From the NCBI GenBank assembly GCA_027533385.1, contig JAPZUE010000025.1, positions 283,143-347,142 on the forward strand: a stretch of DNA of 64,000 nucleotides. Reading direction: 5' to 3'. Of this stretch, positions 45,567-56,027 are shown in pieces. Each line of letters opens with the position of its first letter. Position 1 is the first letter of the stretch. This stretch comes from Rhizobium sp. GTDB lineage: Bacteria > Pseudomonadota > Alphaproteobacteria > Rhizobiales > Rhizobiaceae. Both the position numbers and the translations under genes were made by a program. Below the pieces are notes generated by a model. That model was not told the origin of the DNA. It made no database searches and was given only the letters and a program-made list of their open reading frames with translations.

Positions 45567-46118
45567 TCAGCCCTTAAAACCGTCGGCGTCGAGATAGGCC
45601 TGTTCTTCCGCCGTCGTTTCGCGGCCGAGGGCTGCGTTGCGATGGGGGAAGCGGCCGAAGCGTTCGATCAATTCCAGATGCAGGATCGCCCATTTCAGGG
45701 GCTCGGGGTCGTCGGTTTCGTCGCGGTGCTTTTCGAATAGTGAAACGCTGTAGCGCTGGTCCTCGATGTCTTCCGAATGCTCGAAGGGCAGATAGAAGAA
45801 GGGGCGCAGGATAGGCTCGACGTGTCTGTCGAAGCCTTTGGCGAGCGCCCGTCGGGCTGTGGCGCGGGCGAGCGGATCGGTGGCATAGGAATGGCCGCTG
45901 CCACGGAAGAGATTGCGCGGGAACTGGTCGAGCAGGAGCAGCAAAGCGAGCGTGCCCTTCGGTGTCTCTTCCCAGCCCGATAACTCGCAGCGCGAGGCCT
46001 TGAAATGCAGCTCGGCATAGTCTGCCTCGATCTCTGCATCGAGAGCTTCGTTGCGCGAGAACCAGGAGCCCGGCCCGTGGCGGAGCCAGCAGTCGATGAC
46101 GGCCTCCGGCGAACTCAT
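45567..46118 (-). CDS. DUF924 family protein
   Basis: 183 residues from the ATG at 46118, which overlaps the ubiG stop by four bases. [35 protein letters not shown] and [13 protein letters not shown] are the family hallmarks; the fold is TPR-like. Function unknown. Cotranscribed with ubiG. Confidence 0.9.
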   Translation of the reverse strand: MSSPEAVIDCWLRHGPGSWFSRNEALDAEIEADYAELHFKASRCELSGWEETPKGTLALLLLLDQFPRNLFRGSGHSYATDPLARATARRALAKGFDRHVEPILRPFFYLPFEHSEDIEDQRYSVSLFEKHRDETDDPEPLKWAILHLELIERFGRFPHRNAALGRETTAEEQAYLDADGFKG

Positions 46119-46870
46119 GCCGTCTGGCCCGGACGGTGTGCCAGCATCATGTAATTGACGTCGGTGTCGGCGGACAGATTCCACTGGTTCTGCAGCGGAT
46201 TGAAGAAGACGCCCTTTGTCTCCAGGATCTGCATACCGTTGGCGGCGAGCGGACGCTCGATTTCTTCCGGACGCACCAGTTTTTCATACTGATGGGTGCC
46301 GCGCGGCAGCCAGCGCAGGACATATTCGGCGCCGACGATGGCAAGCGCTGCCGCCTTCAGGGTGCGGTTGATCGTGGAGACCAGCATCAGGCCACCGGGG
46401 CGCACCATGGAGGCGCAGGTCGAGAGGAAGAAGTCGACATCGGCGACGTGTTCGACCACTTCCATGTTGAGCACGATGTCGAAGGTTTCGCCCTGGGCGG
46501 CAAGCGCTTCGGCGGTCACGGCACGGTAGTCAACCTCCACGCCGCTCTGGGCGGAATGGGTCATGGCGATCTTTATGTTCTTCTCCGAGGCGTCTGCACC
46601 GAGCACGCTTGCGCCCATGCGGGCGACCGGCTCCGACAGAAGGCCACCGCCGCAGCCGATGTCGAGCACCCGCAGGCCTTCGAGCGGGCGGGCGCTCTTC
46701 GGGTCGCGACCGTAATGCTCGATCACCTTCTCGCGGATATAGGCCAATCTCACCGGATTGATCTTGTGCAGCGGCTTGAACTTGCCGGTCGGGTCCCACC
46801 ATTCCGCCGCCATCGCGGAAAAGCGGTCGACTTCAGACTGATCGATGGTGGTGCGTGCCTCTGCACTCAT
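46115..46870 (-). CDS. ubiG: Ubiquinone biosynthesis O-methyltransferase UbiG
   Basis: 251 residues from the ATG at 46870, preceded by GGAGG. SAM motif [15 protein letters not shown], the N-terminal [19 protein letters not shown] and [12 protein letters not shown] are diagnostic. It carries out the two O-methylations of ubiquinone synthesis. Confidence 0.95.
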   Translation of the reverse strand: MSAEARTTIDQSEVDRFSAMAAEWWDPTGKFKPLHKINPVRLAYIREKVIEHYGRDPKSARPLEGLRVLDIGCGGGLLSEPVARMGASVLGADASEKNIKIAMTHSAQSGVEVDYRAVTAEALAAQGETFDIVLNMEVVEHVADVDFFLSTCASMVRPGGLMLVSTINRTLKAAALAIVGAEYVLRWLPRGTHQYEKLVRPEEIERPLAANGMQILETKGVFFNPLQNQWNLSADTDVNYMMLAHRPGQTA

Positions 46871-47023
46871 GACGGAACCTCCTGCGGCGCTTGGCCATGA
46901 AGTCGTTCCGATGGCGTGCAAAGTCAAGGGCAGGGACGTCGCAGGTGGCGGAGCAACGACGGATTGGCAGGCCTCAAGCGTTCCTGCCGTTCTTTGCGCC
47001 CGGTCGTGTTGGCTTGCGGATCA

Positions 47024-48400
47024 TCAACGGGACGTGCGTTTCTCCAGGCCGTCGATAATGCGTTTGGCGAGTGCCGGGTAATCGCCGTCAAAGTGGTGGC
47101 CACCCTTGATGCCGATCGTCTCGATCTGTCCGCCGACGAGATCCTTGCAGGCGTCGTCGTCTTCGTCTGTCCCATACATGCATTGAACCAGGGCGGGATC
47201 GATCTTGGCGACTTCCGTCAGGGGATCTGCCCCGCCGCTTCCGCCGCTGCCCAGCCAGCCGGAGACCGACACCTCGTAATCGGCCTCGTGTGACAGCGCG
47301 AGAAGGCTCACGATGGAGACCCGTGATTTCAGCTTGTCGGGCAGCCCGTTATAGGCGGCCGGCAGGATATCGGCGCCGAAGGAATAGCCGATCAGCATCA
47401 CGTGCTTCACCTTCCAGCGCTTCTCGTAGGTGTGGATGATGGTGGCGAGATCCTCGCTCACCTGTTCCGGGGTCTTCTTCGACCAGAAGTAACGGAGTGA
47501 ATCCACGCCGACGACGGGGATGCCGGCGGCCTGCAGATTGGTGCCGACCTGGCTGTCGAGGTCGCGCCAGCCGCCATCGCCCGAATAAATGACCGCCATG
47601 GTGTCACGGGATGGCGTCGCGTCGAGAATGGTCAGCGGCAGGCCGAGCGGGGTCTCTGCCGCATTGCTTGCCGCGACCAGTTCATCGATCGTGCCGGAAA
47701 AGGCCTTGCTCGTATCCGCATCGATGTCGCGCTGGTCGATGTCCGGATGGCTCGCCAGGAGGTCGCTGACATGGGCGCGGGCATCGGCCTTGGCAGCGGG
47801 GCTGAAGAGGACGGTGGCGGGATCGGGGAGGTCGCCCGGCGTGAGGCCATAGATCATCCTGTCGCCTGCGACCTTCTTGTCGGCCGGCGTGCAGAATTGC
47901 TTGGTCAGCGGAATACCTGCCTCGGGATCGAGCGCCAGCGTCTGGCCGATGGTGGCCTTCGGGGTCTGGGCGAGGATGGCGAGCGCCAATGCCCCGCCTT
48001 CGCCGCGGCCCGCGACAACAGGCGGGAGGAAATTCGCGTTGCCTGCCTTACGCTGCAGCTGGCGTCCAAGCGCCTCGATGTCGGAGACGGTGTAGATGCA
48101 ATCGCCTTTGTCCTGTGAAAGCGAGGCTATGTATTTCGGCGTGTCGATGCCGACGACGATCGCGCCGTTTGCCTGCAGGCGCTCGGCTTCCTTCTGGTCG
48201 GTGTCCTGCCAGCCTGGCGCGTCAGAGAGCAGCACGACGAGCGATTGCGGATCTCCGTCGGGCAACAGCGTGACCGGCGAGGGGATCATGCCGGTGTCGA
48301 GCGGCGGGTCTTCGGCATGGGCCACGGTCTGCAGTCCCAGGGACGGGAGGAAGGACAGGAGGGAGACGGCGAGGATGGTTGAGCGGAGGAGGGATTTCAT
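47024..48400 (-). CDS. acvB: AcvB/VirJ-family lysyl-phosphatidylglycerol hydrolase
   Basis: A 458-residue protein with a signal peptide. The C-terminal alpha/beta-hydrolase domain shows YSGDGGWRDLD, the nucleophile elbow GYSFGAD and the GGHHFDGDY histidine, as in Agrobacterium AcvB. AcvB hydrolyses lysyl-phosphatidylglycerol in the periplasm and matters for T-DNA transfer in Agrobacterium. It overlaps lpiA by four bases, so synthase and hydrolase are coexpressed. Confidence 0.92.
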   Translation of the reverse strand: MKSLLRSTILAVSLLSFLPSLGLQTVAHAEDPPLDTGMIPSPVTLLPDGDPQSLVVLLSDAPGWQDTDQKEAERLQANGAIVVGIDTPKYIASLSQDKGDCIYTVSDIEALGRQLQRKAGNANFLPPVVAGRGEGGALALAILAQTPKATIGQTLALDPEAGIPLTKQFCTPADKKVAGDRMIYGLTPGDLPDPATVLFSPAAKADARAHVSDLLASHPDIDQRDIDADTSKAFSGTIDELVAASNAAETPLGLPLTILDATPSRDTMAVIYSGDGGWRDLDSQVGTNLQAAGIPVVGVDSLRYFWSKKTPEQVSEDLATIIHTYEKRWKVKHVMLIGYSFGADILPAAYNGLPDKLKSRVSIVSLLALSHEADYEVSVSGWLGSGGSGGADPLTEVAKIDPALVQCMYGTDEDDDACKDLVGGQIETIGIKGGHHFDGDYPALAKRIIDGLEKRTSR

Positions 48401-50997
48401 TTTTTCACCACGCCTTTCAGGCCACCGCCGATCAGAAGCGTCGCGTCGAGCAGGGCCAATACGGGATTGAGACCGCCAGCGACCGCGAGATAACGCGGCT
48501 GCCAGTCGGGATGGAACTTGGACTTGAAGGCGCGCAGGCCCTTGAAGTTGTAATAGCGTTCGCCGTGTTCATAGAAGGTGTTGGCGACACGATCCCAGAC
48601 GGGCGCGACCTCGCGGCGCGACAGGCCCGAGAGTGGCGCCATGCCGAGGTTGAAATGGCGGTAGCCCTGGTCGCGAAGCGTCGTCATCAGGCGCACGAAC
48701 AAGAAATCCATCGCGCCCTTCGGGGCATCGGGGGCGAAGCGCATGAGGTCGATCGATGCCTCCTCGCGTGTGTCCGTCAGCAGAATGTCGGCGAAGGCGA
48801 CGATCCGGCCTCCGTGGCGCAGGATGGCGACCGGTTGGGCTGTCATATAGGTCTCGGTAAAGGCGCCAAGCGAGAAGCCCTTTTCCTTCGCCCTGTGGTG
48901 GTCGAGCCAGGCATCGGAGATACGGCGCAGGTCATCGAGAATGGCAGCGACGTTTTCCGTCGGGATGATCTCGAAGGTGAGGCCGTCCCGTTCGCCCTTG
49001 GCGGCTGCCTGGCGAAGGCCCGCCCATGTGCCGCCCTTCAGGTCGAAGCGCTCGAGATCGACCACCGCCATCTCGCCGAGCTTGAAGGCCTTCATGCCGG
49101 CATCGGCGATGACAGGCAGGATTGCGGGGGAAGCCTGGTAGAAGACGGCGCGGCATCCGCTCGCACGGGCCGTTTCGACGAATTGCCACACGAGCTCGTC
49201 GCGTGAGGCTTTCGGGCCGATCGGATCGAGGAAGGCAATCAGGGATCGGCCCTGGCGTCCATACATCAGGAAGGCCTCGCCATCGGGCGAGAACATCACC
49301 GATTTGTCGCCGGTGCGCACCAGATTGGCGTCGGCGACATCATGGTGGTCGAGAATGGCGACGGCTTTGGCCAGTTCTTCTTCGTCTGCCGGGCGGATGG
49401 CGGGTGCGGCCGGGCGCATGAGGCTGAAAAGGTAGACGCCCATGGCAAGAACGGTCAGGCCGAGCATGGCGCGCAACGAACGCGGCGCTTCGGCATCGAA
49501 GGCGAACTGCCACCAGAGATCATGGCTGTATTGGACGTCGCGATAGACGAAGAAGAGGACGATGATCGCACCGACAATCAGGACGGCGATAGCGAGCAGC
49601 CAGGCGGAGGTCAGCGCCTGGCTGAGGGAGGCCTTGCGATGAAAGAGGCGGCGGCTGGCCATGAGACCGATGACAAGGATGGCGAGCAGGGCTGCTTCAT
49701 AGACGGCGACAGCCTTGGCGAGTGAGAGGACGAGTGCCAGGAACGCGATCAGAAGAGCGCCCCACCAGGCGCCGTCGAGGCGCTGGGCAAGGCCGCGGGC
49801 GACCACGACGAGCATCAGGCCGAGAATGCTGGCGATGAAGTGGGCGCCTTCGACCACGGGCAGCGGCAGGAAGCCGGCGAGAAGATCGAGATTGCCGCCG
49901 GGTGTGGGTGTCACGCTCGACAGGACCAGCATTGCGCCGAGCACCAGAGCGAGCGCGGCAAGAAGGGTCGGGGCGAGGCGTCCGGCAGTTCTGGCTGCGC
50001 CCGATGCCAGCGGGCTCGCTTTGAGCTGGCGCAGTTCGGTGACAGTGACCAGGAGAATGGCGATGACCAGCGGCAGGACATAGTAGATCGCCCGGTAGGC
50101 GACAAGCGAGGCAAGCAGGGCATCGCCTGGAACCTGGGATCCGAGGGCGGCGAGGATCACCGCTTCGAAGACCCCGAGGCCTGCCGGTACATGGCTGACG
50201 ACGCCGATACCAATGGCAACGGCATAGACCGCGAAGAAGGCGGGCCAGGAGATCTGTGCCTCTGCCGGCAGCAGGGCATAGAGCACCGAAGCTGCAAAGG
50301 CGACATCAAGCACGGTCACCAGGAATTGCCGCGAGAGCGTGCCTGTATCGGGCAGGCGCAGCGTGCGACCGGCGATCTTCAACACGCCCCGCCGGGCGAT
50401 GCCGAGAAGCAGGAGGATAGCAAGCAGGATGATGGTGCTGACCGTCGCGAGCGTTGACGAGCTGATCCCGAGCAGCGGCGCGATTTCGCCAGCCATCGGG
50501 ATCAGGCTTCCGGTGGTGAGAAGCGCGAGGCCGAGCGAGAAGGAAACGGTGACAAAGGCGATGATGCGCCCGATTTCATCGGGTGACAGACCCACCCGAG
50601 AATAGGCGCGATAGCGGATCGCCCCACCCGACAATGCGCCGAAGCCAGCGACATTGCCAACCGCATAGGCGCTGAAGGCGGTGAGCGCCACTTCGGGCCA
50701 GGGGCGTTGCCGGCCGATAAACGAGAGTGCGTTCAGATCGTAAAAACAGAGTGTGATGAAGCTCAGCGCGGTGAACGCGATCGCAAGCGCGATCGATGCA
50801 GCGCTGGTGTCCTGGAGCGAGCGCAGGACATCCGCATAGGTGACTTCTTCCGTCAGGTGGTAAACGGCATAGCCGACGGCGGCAAAGACGACGAGTGCCG
50901 CGATCGCCGCGATCGATTTCGCATGTCTGTTGAAGAAGGAGGGCGGCGGAAGCGTGCCGCTCAGGACTGTCTCGGGGGATTCGTCTGCAGCTTTCAT
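48397..50997 (-). CDS. lpiA: Lysyl-phosphatidylglycerol synthase/flippase LpiA (MprF)
   Basis: A 866-residue protein. About 14 N-terminal membrane helices make up the flippase (AYAVGNVAGFGALSGGAIRY). The C-terminal DUF2156 lysyltransferase domain includes FSPDGEAFLMYGRQGRS, APKGAMDFLFVRLM and HFNLGMAPLSGLSRREVA. It adds lysine from lysyl-tRNA to phosphatidylglycerol, giving resistance to acid and cationic peptides. It is the first gene of the lpiA-acvB operon. Confidence 0.93.
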   Translation of the reverse strand: MKAADESPETVLSGTLPPPSFFNRHAKSIAAIAALVVFAAVGYAVYHLTEEVTYADVLRSLQDTSAASIALAIAFTALSFITLCFYDLNALSFIGRQRPWPEVALTAFSAYAVGNVAGFGALSGGAIRYRAYSRVGLSPDEIGRIIAFVTVSFSLGLALLTTGSLIPMAGEIAPLLGISSSTLATVSTIILLAILLLLGIARRGVLKIAGRTLRLPDTGTLSRQFLVTVLDVAFAASVLYALLPAEAQISWPAFFAVYAVAIGIGVVSHVPAGLGVFEAVILAALGSQVPGDALLASLVAYRAIYYVLPLVIAILLVTVTELRQLKASPLASGAARTAGRLAPTLLAALALVLGAMLVLSSVTPTPGGNLDLLAGFLPLPVVEGAHFIASILGLMLVVVARGLAQRLDGAWWGALLIAFLALVLSLAKAVAVYEAALLAILVIGLMASRRLFHRKASLSQALTSAWLLAIAVLIVGAIIVLFFVYRDVQYSHDLWWQFAFDAEAPRSLRAMLGLTVLAMGVYLFSLMRPAAPAIRPADEEELAKAVAILDHHDVADANLVRTGDKSVMFSPDGEAFLMYGRQGRSLIAFLDPIGPKASRDELVWQFVETARASGCRAVFYQASPAILPVIADAGMKAFKLGEMAVVDLERFDLKGGTWAGLRQAAAKGERDGLTFEIIPTENVAAILDDLRRISDAWLDHHRAKEKGFSLGAFTETYMTAQPVAILRHGGRIVAFADILLTDTREEASIDLMRFAPDAPKGAMDFLFVRLMTTLRDQGYRHFNLGMAPLSGLSRREVAPVWDRVANTFYEHGERYYNFKGLRAFKSKFHPDWQPRYLAVAGGLNPVLALLDATLLIGGGLKGVVKK

Positions 50998-51278
50998 GAT
51001 ACGCGATCCGGTATCTGTCGAACAACACGCGACGATCCAGCCTCCCAGTCCGGGCGTCGTCCCATGGTTGGCGCCCGAATTCGATCCAAATTAAGGCATT
51101 GTTCCATCCGGTCGGCCTGGCCGAAAAAACCGCAATTTACCGTACCGTTTGGGGGTCAAGTGGCCGTTGCGCCCAAGGAACATATAGACTAAAAGCCCGG
51201 CAACCTGAGGCTTTCCGCCCAGGCCGGTGTTTCTGTGCCGGGGTCCCGGCGTTTTTCAAGGGCATACGGTTTAAGTCT
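50998..51278 (+). promoter_or_regulatory. lpiA-lysC divergent region with a possible lysC attenuator
   Basis: Just before lysC, GCCGG..CCGGC (51237-51250) forms a tight hairpin followed by GTTTTTC, a terminator-like structure about 20 bases from the ATG. An upstream CCGGCA (51197-51202) can pair instead with TGCCGG (51236-51241). Mutually exclusive pairings of this kind suggest attenuation, but no leader peptide or known riboswitch was recognised. Confidence 0.4.
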
Positions 51279-52553
51279 ATGGCTCGCATCGTCATGAAGT
51301 TCGGCGGTACATCCGTCGCCAATCTGGAACGCATCTATAACGTCGCGCGCCATGTGAAACGCGAAGTCGATGCGGGTCACGAAGTGGCCGTCGTCGTGTC
51401 GGCCATGTCCGGCAAGACGAACGAGCTGGTCGACTGGGTGCAGAACATGCCCAAGGTCGCCGGTGCCGCTTCGCCGTTCTATGACGCGCGCGAATACGAC
51501 GCCGTGGTCGCGTCCGGCGAACAGGTGACATCCGGCCTGCTGGCGATCGCGCTGCAGTCGATGGGCATCAATGCCCGCTCCTGGCAGGGCTGGCAGATCC
51601 CGATCAAGACCGACAACGCGCATGGCGCTGCCCGCATCCAGGAGATCGACGGCACCGAGATCATCCGCCGTATGGGCGAGGGCCAGGTCGCCGTCGTCGC
51701 CGGCTTCCAGGGCATCGGTCCGGACAACCGCATCGCGACGCTCGGACGTGGTGGCTCGGATACGTCTGCCGTGGCGATTGCCGCTGGCGTGAAGGCCGAC
51801 CGTTGCGACATCTATACCGACGTCGATGGCGTCTATACGACCGACCCGCGCATCGAGCCGAAGGCCCGCCGCCTGAAGAAGATCGCTTTCGAGGAAATGC
51901 TCGAAATGGCCTCGCTCGGCGCCAAGGTGCTGCAGGTTCGCTCAGTCGAACTCGCCATGGTGCACAAGGTCCGCACCTTCGTGCGCTCCAGCTTTGAAGA
52001 TCCCGATGCGCCGGGCATGGGTGATCTGATGAACCCGCCCGGTACATTGATTTGCGACGAGGAAGAGATCGTGGAACAGGAAGTCGTCACCGGTATTGCC
52101 TATGCCAAGGATGAAGCCCAGATTTCGCTGCGCCGTCTGGCCGACCGGCCGGGTGTGTCGGCTGCGATCTTCGGACCGCTCGCCGAATCCCACATCAATG
52201 TCGACATGATCGTCCAGAACATCTCCGAAGATGGTTCGAAGACCGACATGACCTTCACCGTTCCCTCGGGCGACGTGGACAAGGCGCTGGCCGTTCTCGG
52301 CGACAACAAGGACAAGATCGGCTTTGACGTCGTGCAGAGCGAAAAGGGCCTGGTCAAGGTTTCCGTGATCGGTATCGGCATGCGCAGCCATGCTGGCGTT
52401 GCCGCGACCGCCTTCAAGGCGCTGGCCGAGAAGGGCATCAACATCAAGGCGATCACGACCTCCGAGATCAAGATCTCGATCCTGATCGACGGTCCTTATG
52501 CAGAGCTCGCGGTTCGGACTTTGCATTCCTGCTACGGTCTGGATAAGAATTGA
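51279..52553 (+). CDS. lysC: Aspartate kinase LysC
   Basis: 424 residues from the ATG at 51279 (MARIVMKFGGTSVAN). Kinase motifs KFGGTSVAN and LGRGGSDTSAVAIA are intact, and two C-terminal ACT domains (DRPGVSAAIFGPLAES, IGIGMRSHAGVAATAF) imply feedback control by lysine/threonine. First step of lysine, threonine and methionine synthesis. A longer upstream reading is not needed. Confidence 0.96.
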   Translation: MARIVMKFGGTSVANLERIYNVARHVKREVDAGHEVAVVVSAMSGKTNELVDWVQNMPKVAGAASPFYDAREYDAVVASGEQVTSGLLAIALQSMGINARSWQGWQIPIKTDNAHGAARIQEIDGTEIIRRMGEGQVAVVAGFQGIGPDNRIATLGRGGSDTSAVAIAAGVKADRCDIYTDVDGVYTTDPRIEPKARRLKKIAFEEMLEMASLGAKVLQVRSVELAMVHKVRTFVRSSFEDPDAPGMGDLMNPPGTLICDEEEIVEQEVVTGIAYAKDEAQISLRRLADRPGVSAAIFGPLAESHINVDMIVQNISEDGSKTDMTFTVPSGDVDKALAVLGDNKDKIGFDVVQSEKGLVKVSVIGIGMRSHAGVAATAFKALAEKGINIKAITTSEIKISILIDGPYAELAVRTLHSCYGLDKN

Positions 52554-52639
52554 TTCCTGAGAGCGGACCCAAGTGACCCGACCCCTGAAAAGGTAAGGGT
52601 AACAATCCGCTGACCAATGGGAAGTGGAGCAAAATCGGG

Positions 52640-54907
52640 ATGAGAGACCTTTCTGCGGGTCCCCGCGTCCTCCTCAAGCGGCTGCGCGAACTGATGGCGG
52701 AGCCGCTCGAGCCGCAGGAGCGACTTGATCGGATCGTTCGCCAGATTGCGAACAACATGGTCGCAGAGGTGTGCTCCGTCTATGTGTTGCGCTCAGACGG
52801 CGTTCTCGAGCTTTACGCGACCGAAGGTCTGAACAAGGACGCGGTTCACCTGGCCCAGCTGAAGATGGGCCAGGGTCTCGTCGGTACGATCGCCGCCTCT
52901 GCCCAGTCGCTCAATCTCTCGGATGCCCAGGCGCATCCGGCCTTCCGCTACCTGCCGGAAACCGGCGAAGAGATCTACCACTCCTTCCTTGGCGTGCCGA
53001 TCCTGCGTGCCGGGCGAAGCCTCGGCGTTCTCGTCGTGCAGAACAAGGCGCAGCGCAATTATCGCGAGGACGAGCTCGAAGCGCTCGAGACGACCGCGAT
53101 GGTGCTGGCCGAGATGATCGCCACCGGCGAACTCAAGAAGATCACCCGGCCCGGTCTCGAACTCGACCTCACGCGTCCCGTCTCGATCGAGGGCGACAGC
53201 TATTCCGAAGGCATCGGCCTCGGCTATGTCGTGCTGCACGAGCCGCGCATCGTCGTCACCAATCTCTTGAACGAAGACAGCGAGACGGAAATCCGCCGGC
53301 TGGCTGACGCGCTCGGCTCATTGCGCATTTCGATCGACGACATGCTGTCTCGGCGTGAAGTCTCCATGGAAGGCGAGCACCGCGACGTGCTCGAAACCTA
53401 CCGCATGTTTGCCCATGACCAGGGCTGGGTGCGACGCATGGAAGAGGCGATCCACAATGGCCTGACGGCGGAAGCGGCTGTCGAGAAGGTGCAGAGCGAC
53501 ACCAAGGCGCGCATGATGCGCCTGACCGATCCTTATCTGCGCGAGCGGATGCACGACTTCGACGATCTGGCGAACCGCTTGCTGCGCCAGCTGACCGGCT
53601 TTTCGCCGCACAGTGCGGCCGAAGGTTTCCCGAACGACGCAATCGTTTTTGCCCGTGCCATGGGGGCGGCCGAGCTTCTCGATTATCCGCGGGCCAACCT
53701 GCGCGGCCTCGTGCTCGAAGAAGGCGCCGTCACTAGCCACGTGGTGATCGTGGCGCGCGCCATGGGCATAGCCGTCGTCGGTCAGGCGGCCGGTGCCGTG
53801 GCGCTTGCCGAAAACGGTGATCCCGTGATCATCGACGGTGACGACGGGACGGTGCATGTGCGCCCGGTCGCCGATCTGCAGAAGGCCTATGAAGAGAAGG
53901 TGCGGCTCAGAGCCCGGCGGCAGGAACAGTTCCGGGCGCTGCGCGATGTCGAGCCGGTGACCAAGGACGGACACCGCATCAAGCTGCAGATGAATGCCGG
54001 TCTGCTGGTCGACCTGCCGCAGCTTGCTGATTCCGGCGCCGACGGCATCGGTCTGTTCCGGACCGAATTGCAATTCATGATCTCCTCCACCATGCCGAAG
54101 GGCGAGGAGCAGGAGAGCTTCTACCGCAATGTGCTGAAGCAGGCGGCCGGTCGTCCGGTGACTTTCCGCACACTTGATATCGGCGGTGACAAGGTCGTTC
54201 CTTATTTCCGGAGCCAGGAAGAGGAAAATCCCGCGCTTGGCTGGCGGGCGATCCGCCTGTCGCTCGATCGACCGGGGCTTTTGCGCACCCAGCTGCGTGC
54301 GCTGCTGAAGGCTGCTTCCGGCGCAGAGCTCAAGATGATGCTGCCGATGGTGACCGAAGTCTCTGAAATCCGGCAGGTGCGCGAGCTGATGCAGAAGGAG
54401 ATCCAGCATATCTCCAAGTTCGGCCATCAACTGCCGAAGAAGCTGCAGTTCGGCGCGATGCTCGAAGTGCCGGCCCTGCTGTGGCAGCTCGACGAGTTGA
54501 TGGACGAGGTGGATTTCGTTTCCGTCGGGTCGAACGACCTGTTCCAGTTCGCCATGGCGGTGGATCGCGGCAATGCCCGGGTCTCGGATCGTTTCGACGT
54601 GCTCGGGCGGCCATTCCTCCGTATCCTCAGGGATATCGTCAGGGCTTCGGAGCGCAACAAGACGCCCGTGACGCTGTGTGGAGAGATGGCATCCAAGCCG
54701 CTTTCGGCCATGGCACTGCTCGGGATCGGCTTCCGTTCGATCTCGATGTCGCCGACCTCTATCGGTCCGGTGAAGGCGATGCTGCTCGGGCTCGATATCG
54801 GTCGACTGTCCGAGGTTCTCACGGCCGCGCTTGACGACGACACCCCCGGCGTGTCAGTGCGCGACCTGCTCATCCGCCATGCGGAAGAGCACAATATCCC
54901 CGTCTGA
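52640..54907 (+). CDS. ptsP: PTS-Ntr enzyme I, PtsP
   Basis: A 755-residue protein. The N-terminal GAF domain (SVYVLRSDGVLELYATEGL) is followed by enzyme I domains: phospho-histidine site GAVTSHVVIVARAMG, GIGLFRTELQFM, and the PEP-binding C-terminal part (VPALLWQLDELMDEVDF, SVGSNDLFQFAMAVDR). It passes phosphate from PEP to NPr, linking nitrogen/carbon state to regulation in rhizobia. GGAG lies about ten bases upstream. Confidence 0.96.
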   Translation: MRDLSAGPRVLLKRLRELMAEPLEPQERLDRIVRQIANNMVAEVCSVYVLRSDGVLELYATEGLNKDAVHLAQLKMGQGLVGTIAASAQSLNLSDAQAHPAFRYLPETGEEIYHSFLGVPILRAGRSLGVLVVQNKAQRNYREDELEALETTAMVLAEMIATGELKKITRPGLELDLTRPVSIEGDSYSEGIGLGYVVLHEPRIVVTNLLNEDSETEIRRLADALGSLRISIDDMLSRREVSMEGEHRDVLETYRMFAHDQGWVRRMEEAIHNGLTAEAAVEKVQSDTKARMMRLTDPYLRERMHDFDDLANRLLRQLTGFSPHSAAEGFPNDAIVFARAMGAAELLDYPRANLRGLVLEEGAVTSHVVIVARAMGIAVVGQAAGAVALAENGDPVIIDGDDGTVHVRPVADLQKAYEEKVRLRARRQEQFRALRDVEPVTKDGHRIKLQMNAGLLVDLPQLADSGADGIGLFRTELQFMISSTMPKGEEQESFYRNVLKQAAGRPVTFRTLDIGGDKVVPYFRSQEEENPALGWRAIRLSLDRPGLLRTQLRALLKAASGAELKMMLPMVTEVSEIRQVRELMQKEIQHISKFGHQLPKKLQFGAMLEVPALLWQLDELMDEVDFVSVGSNDLFQFAMAVDRGNARVSDRFDVLGRPFLRILRDIVRASERNKTPVTLCGEMASKPLSAMALLGIGFRSISMSPTSIGPVKAMLLGLDIGRLSEVLTAALDDDTPGVSVRDLLIRHAEEHNIPV

Positions 54908-54947
54908 CTTTGACGACTGATTTTGGCGAGAAGACCTGGAGTAAAGG

Positions 54948-56027
54948 GTGGCGAAGCTTCCTGTCGAGAAAATGCGCGAGCTCGAACGCCGCTTTGGCGA
55001 AATCGAGGCGCGAATGTCGGCAGGACCGGCAGCCGATGTCTATGTGAAGCTCGCATCGGAATATTCCGAGCTTGAGCCCGTGGTGAAGAAGATCCGCGCC
55101 TACGAAGCCGCGACCACGGAGGCTGCTGACCTAAAGGCCATGCTCTCCGACAAGACGACGGATCGCGAGATGCGCGATCTGGCGGAAATGGAGCTGCCGG
55201 ATGTCGAAAGCCGGATCGAGGGGCTCGAAGGCGAGATCCAGATCCTGCTTTTGCCCAAGGATGCCGCCGACGAGAAGAGCGCGATCCTCGAAATCCGTGC
55301 CGGTACCGGCGGATCGGAAGCAGCCCTTTTTGCCGGTGATCTCTTCCGTATGTATGAGCGCTTTGCCTCGACCAAGGGCTGGAAGGTGGAGGTGCTTTCC
55401 GCCAGCGACGGGGAAGCGGGCGGCTACAAGGAAATCATCGCGACGATCAGCGGTCGGGGCGTGTTTTCGAAGCTGAAGTTCGAATCCGGCGTGCACCGGG
55501 TGCAGCGCGTGCCCGAGACCGAAGCGAGCGGACGCATCCATACCTCTGCGGCAACCGTTGCGGTTCTCCCTGAGGCGGAGGAGATCGATATCGAGATCCG
55601 GCCCGAGGATATCCGCATCGACACCATGCGGTCGTCGGGCGCCGGTGGCCAGCACGTCAATACGACGGACTCGGCCGTTCGGATAACCCACCTGCCGACG
55701 GGACTGATCGTCACCTCCTCGGAAAAGTCGCAGCACCAGAATCGCGCCAAGGCCATGCAGGTTCTGCGCTCGCGGCTTTACGACATCGAGCGGCAACGCG
55801 CCGACAGCGAACGGTCTGCAAATCGCAAGAGCCAGGTTGGTTCGGGCGACCGTTCCGAGCGCATCCGGACCTATAACTTTCCACAGGGGCGCGTGACCGA
55901 CCACCGGATCAACCTGACGCTCTACAAGCTCGACCGGATGATCGAGGGCGATCTCGACGAAATGCTGGATGCGCTGATTGCCGATTATCAGGCCGGCCAG
56001 CTCGCCCAGCTTGGAGAAGCCCAGTGA
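54948..56027 (+). CDS. prfA: Peptide chain release factor 1 (GTG start)
   Basis: A 359-residue protein. The GGQ motif is in [17 protein letters not shown]; the codon-reading [12 protein letters not shown] region is present. The start is GTG at 54948, followed by [15 protein letters not shown]; an ATG-initiated alternative would be shorter. It overlaps prmC by four bases, the usual arrangement. Confidence 0.97.
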   Translation: MAKLPVEKMRELERRFGEIEARMSAGPAADVYVKLASEYSELEPVVKKIRAYEAATTEAADLKAMLSDKTTDREMRDLAEMELPDVESRIEGLEGEIQILLLPKDAADEKSAILEIRAGTGGSEAALFAGDLFRMYERFASTKGWKVEVLSASDGEAGGYKEIIATISGRGVFSKLKFESGVHRVQRVPETEASGRIHTSAATVAVLPEAEEIDIEIRPEDIRIDTMRSSGAGGQHVNTTDSAVRITHLPTGLIVTSSEKSQHQNRAKAMQVLRSRLYDIERQRADSERSANRKSQVGSGDRSERIRTYNFPQGRVTDHRINLTLYKLDRMIEGDLDEMLDALIADYQAGQLAQLGEAQ

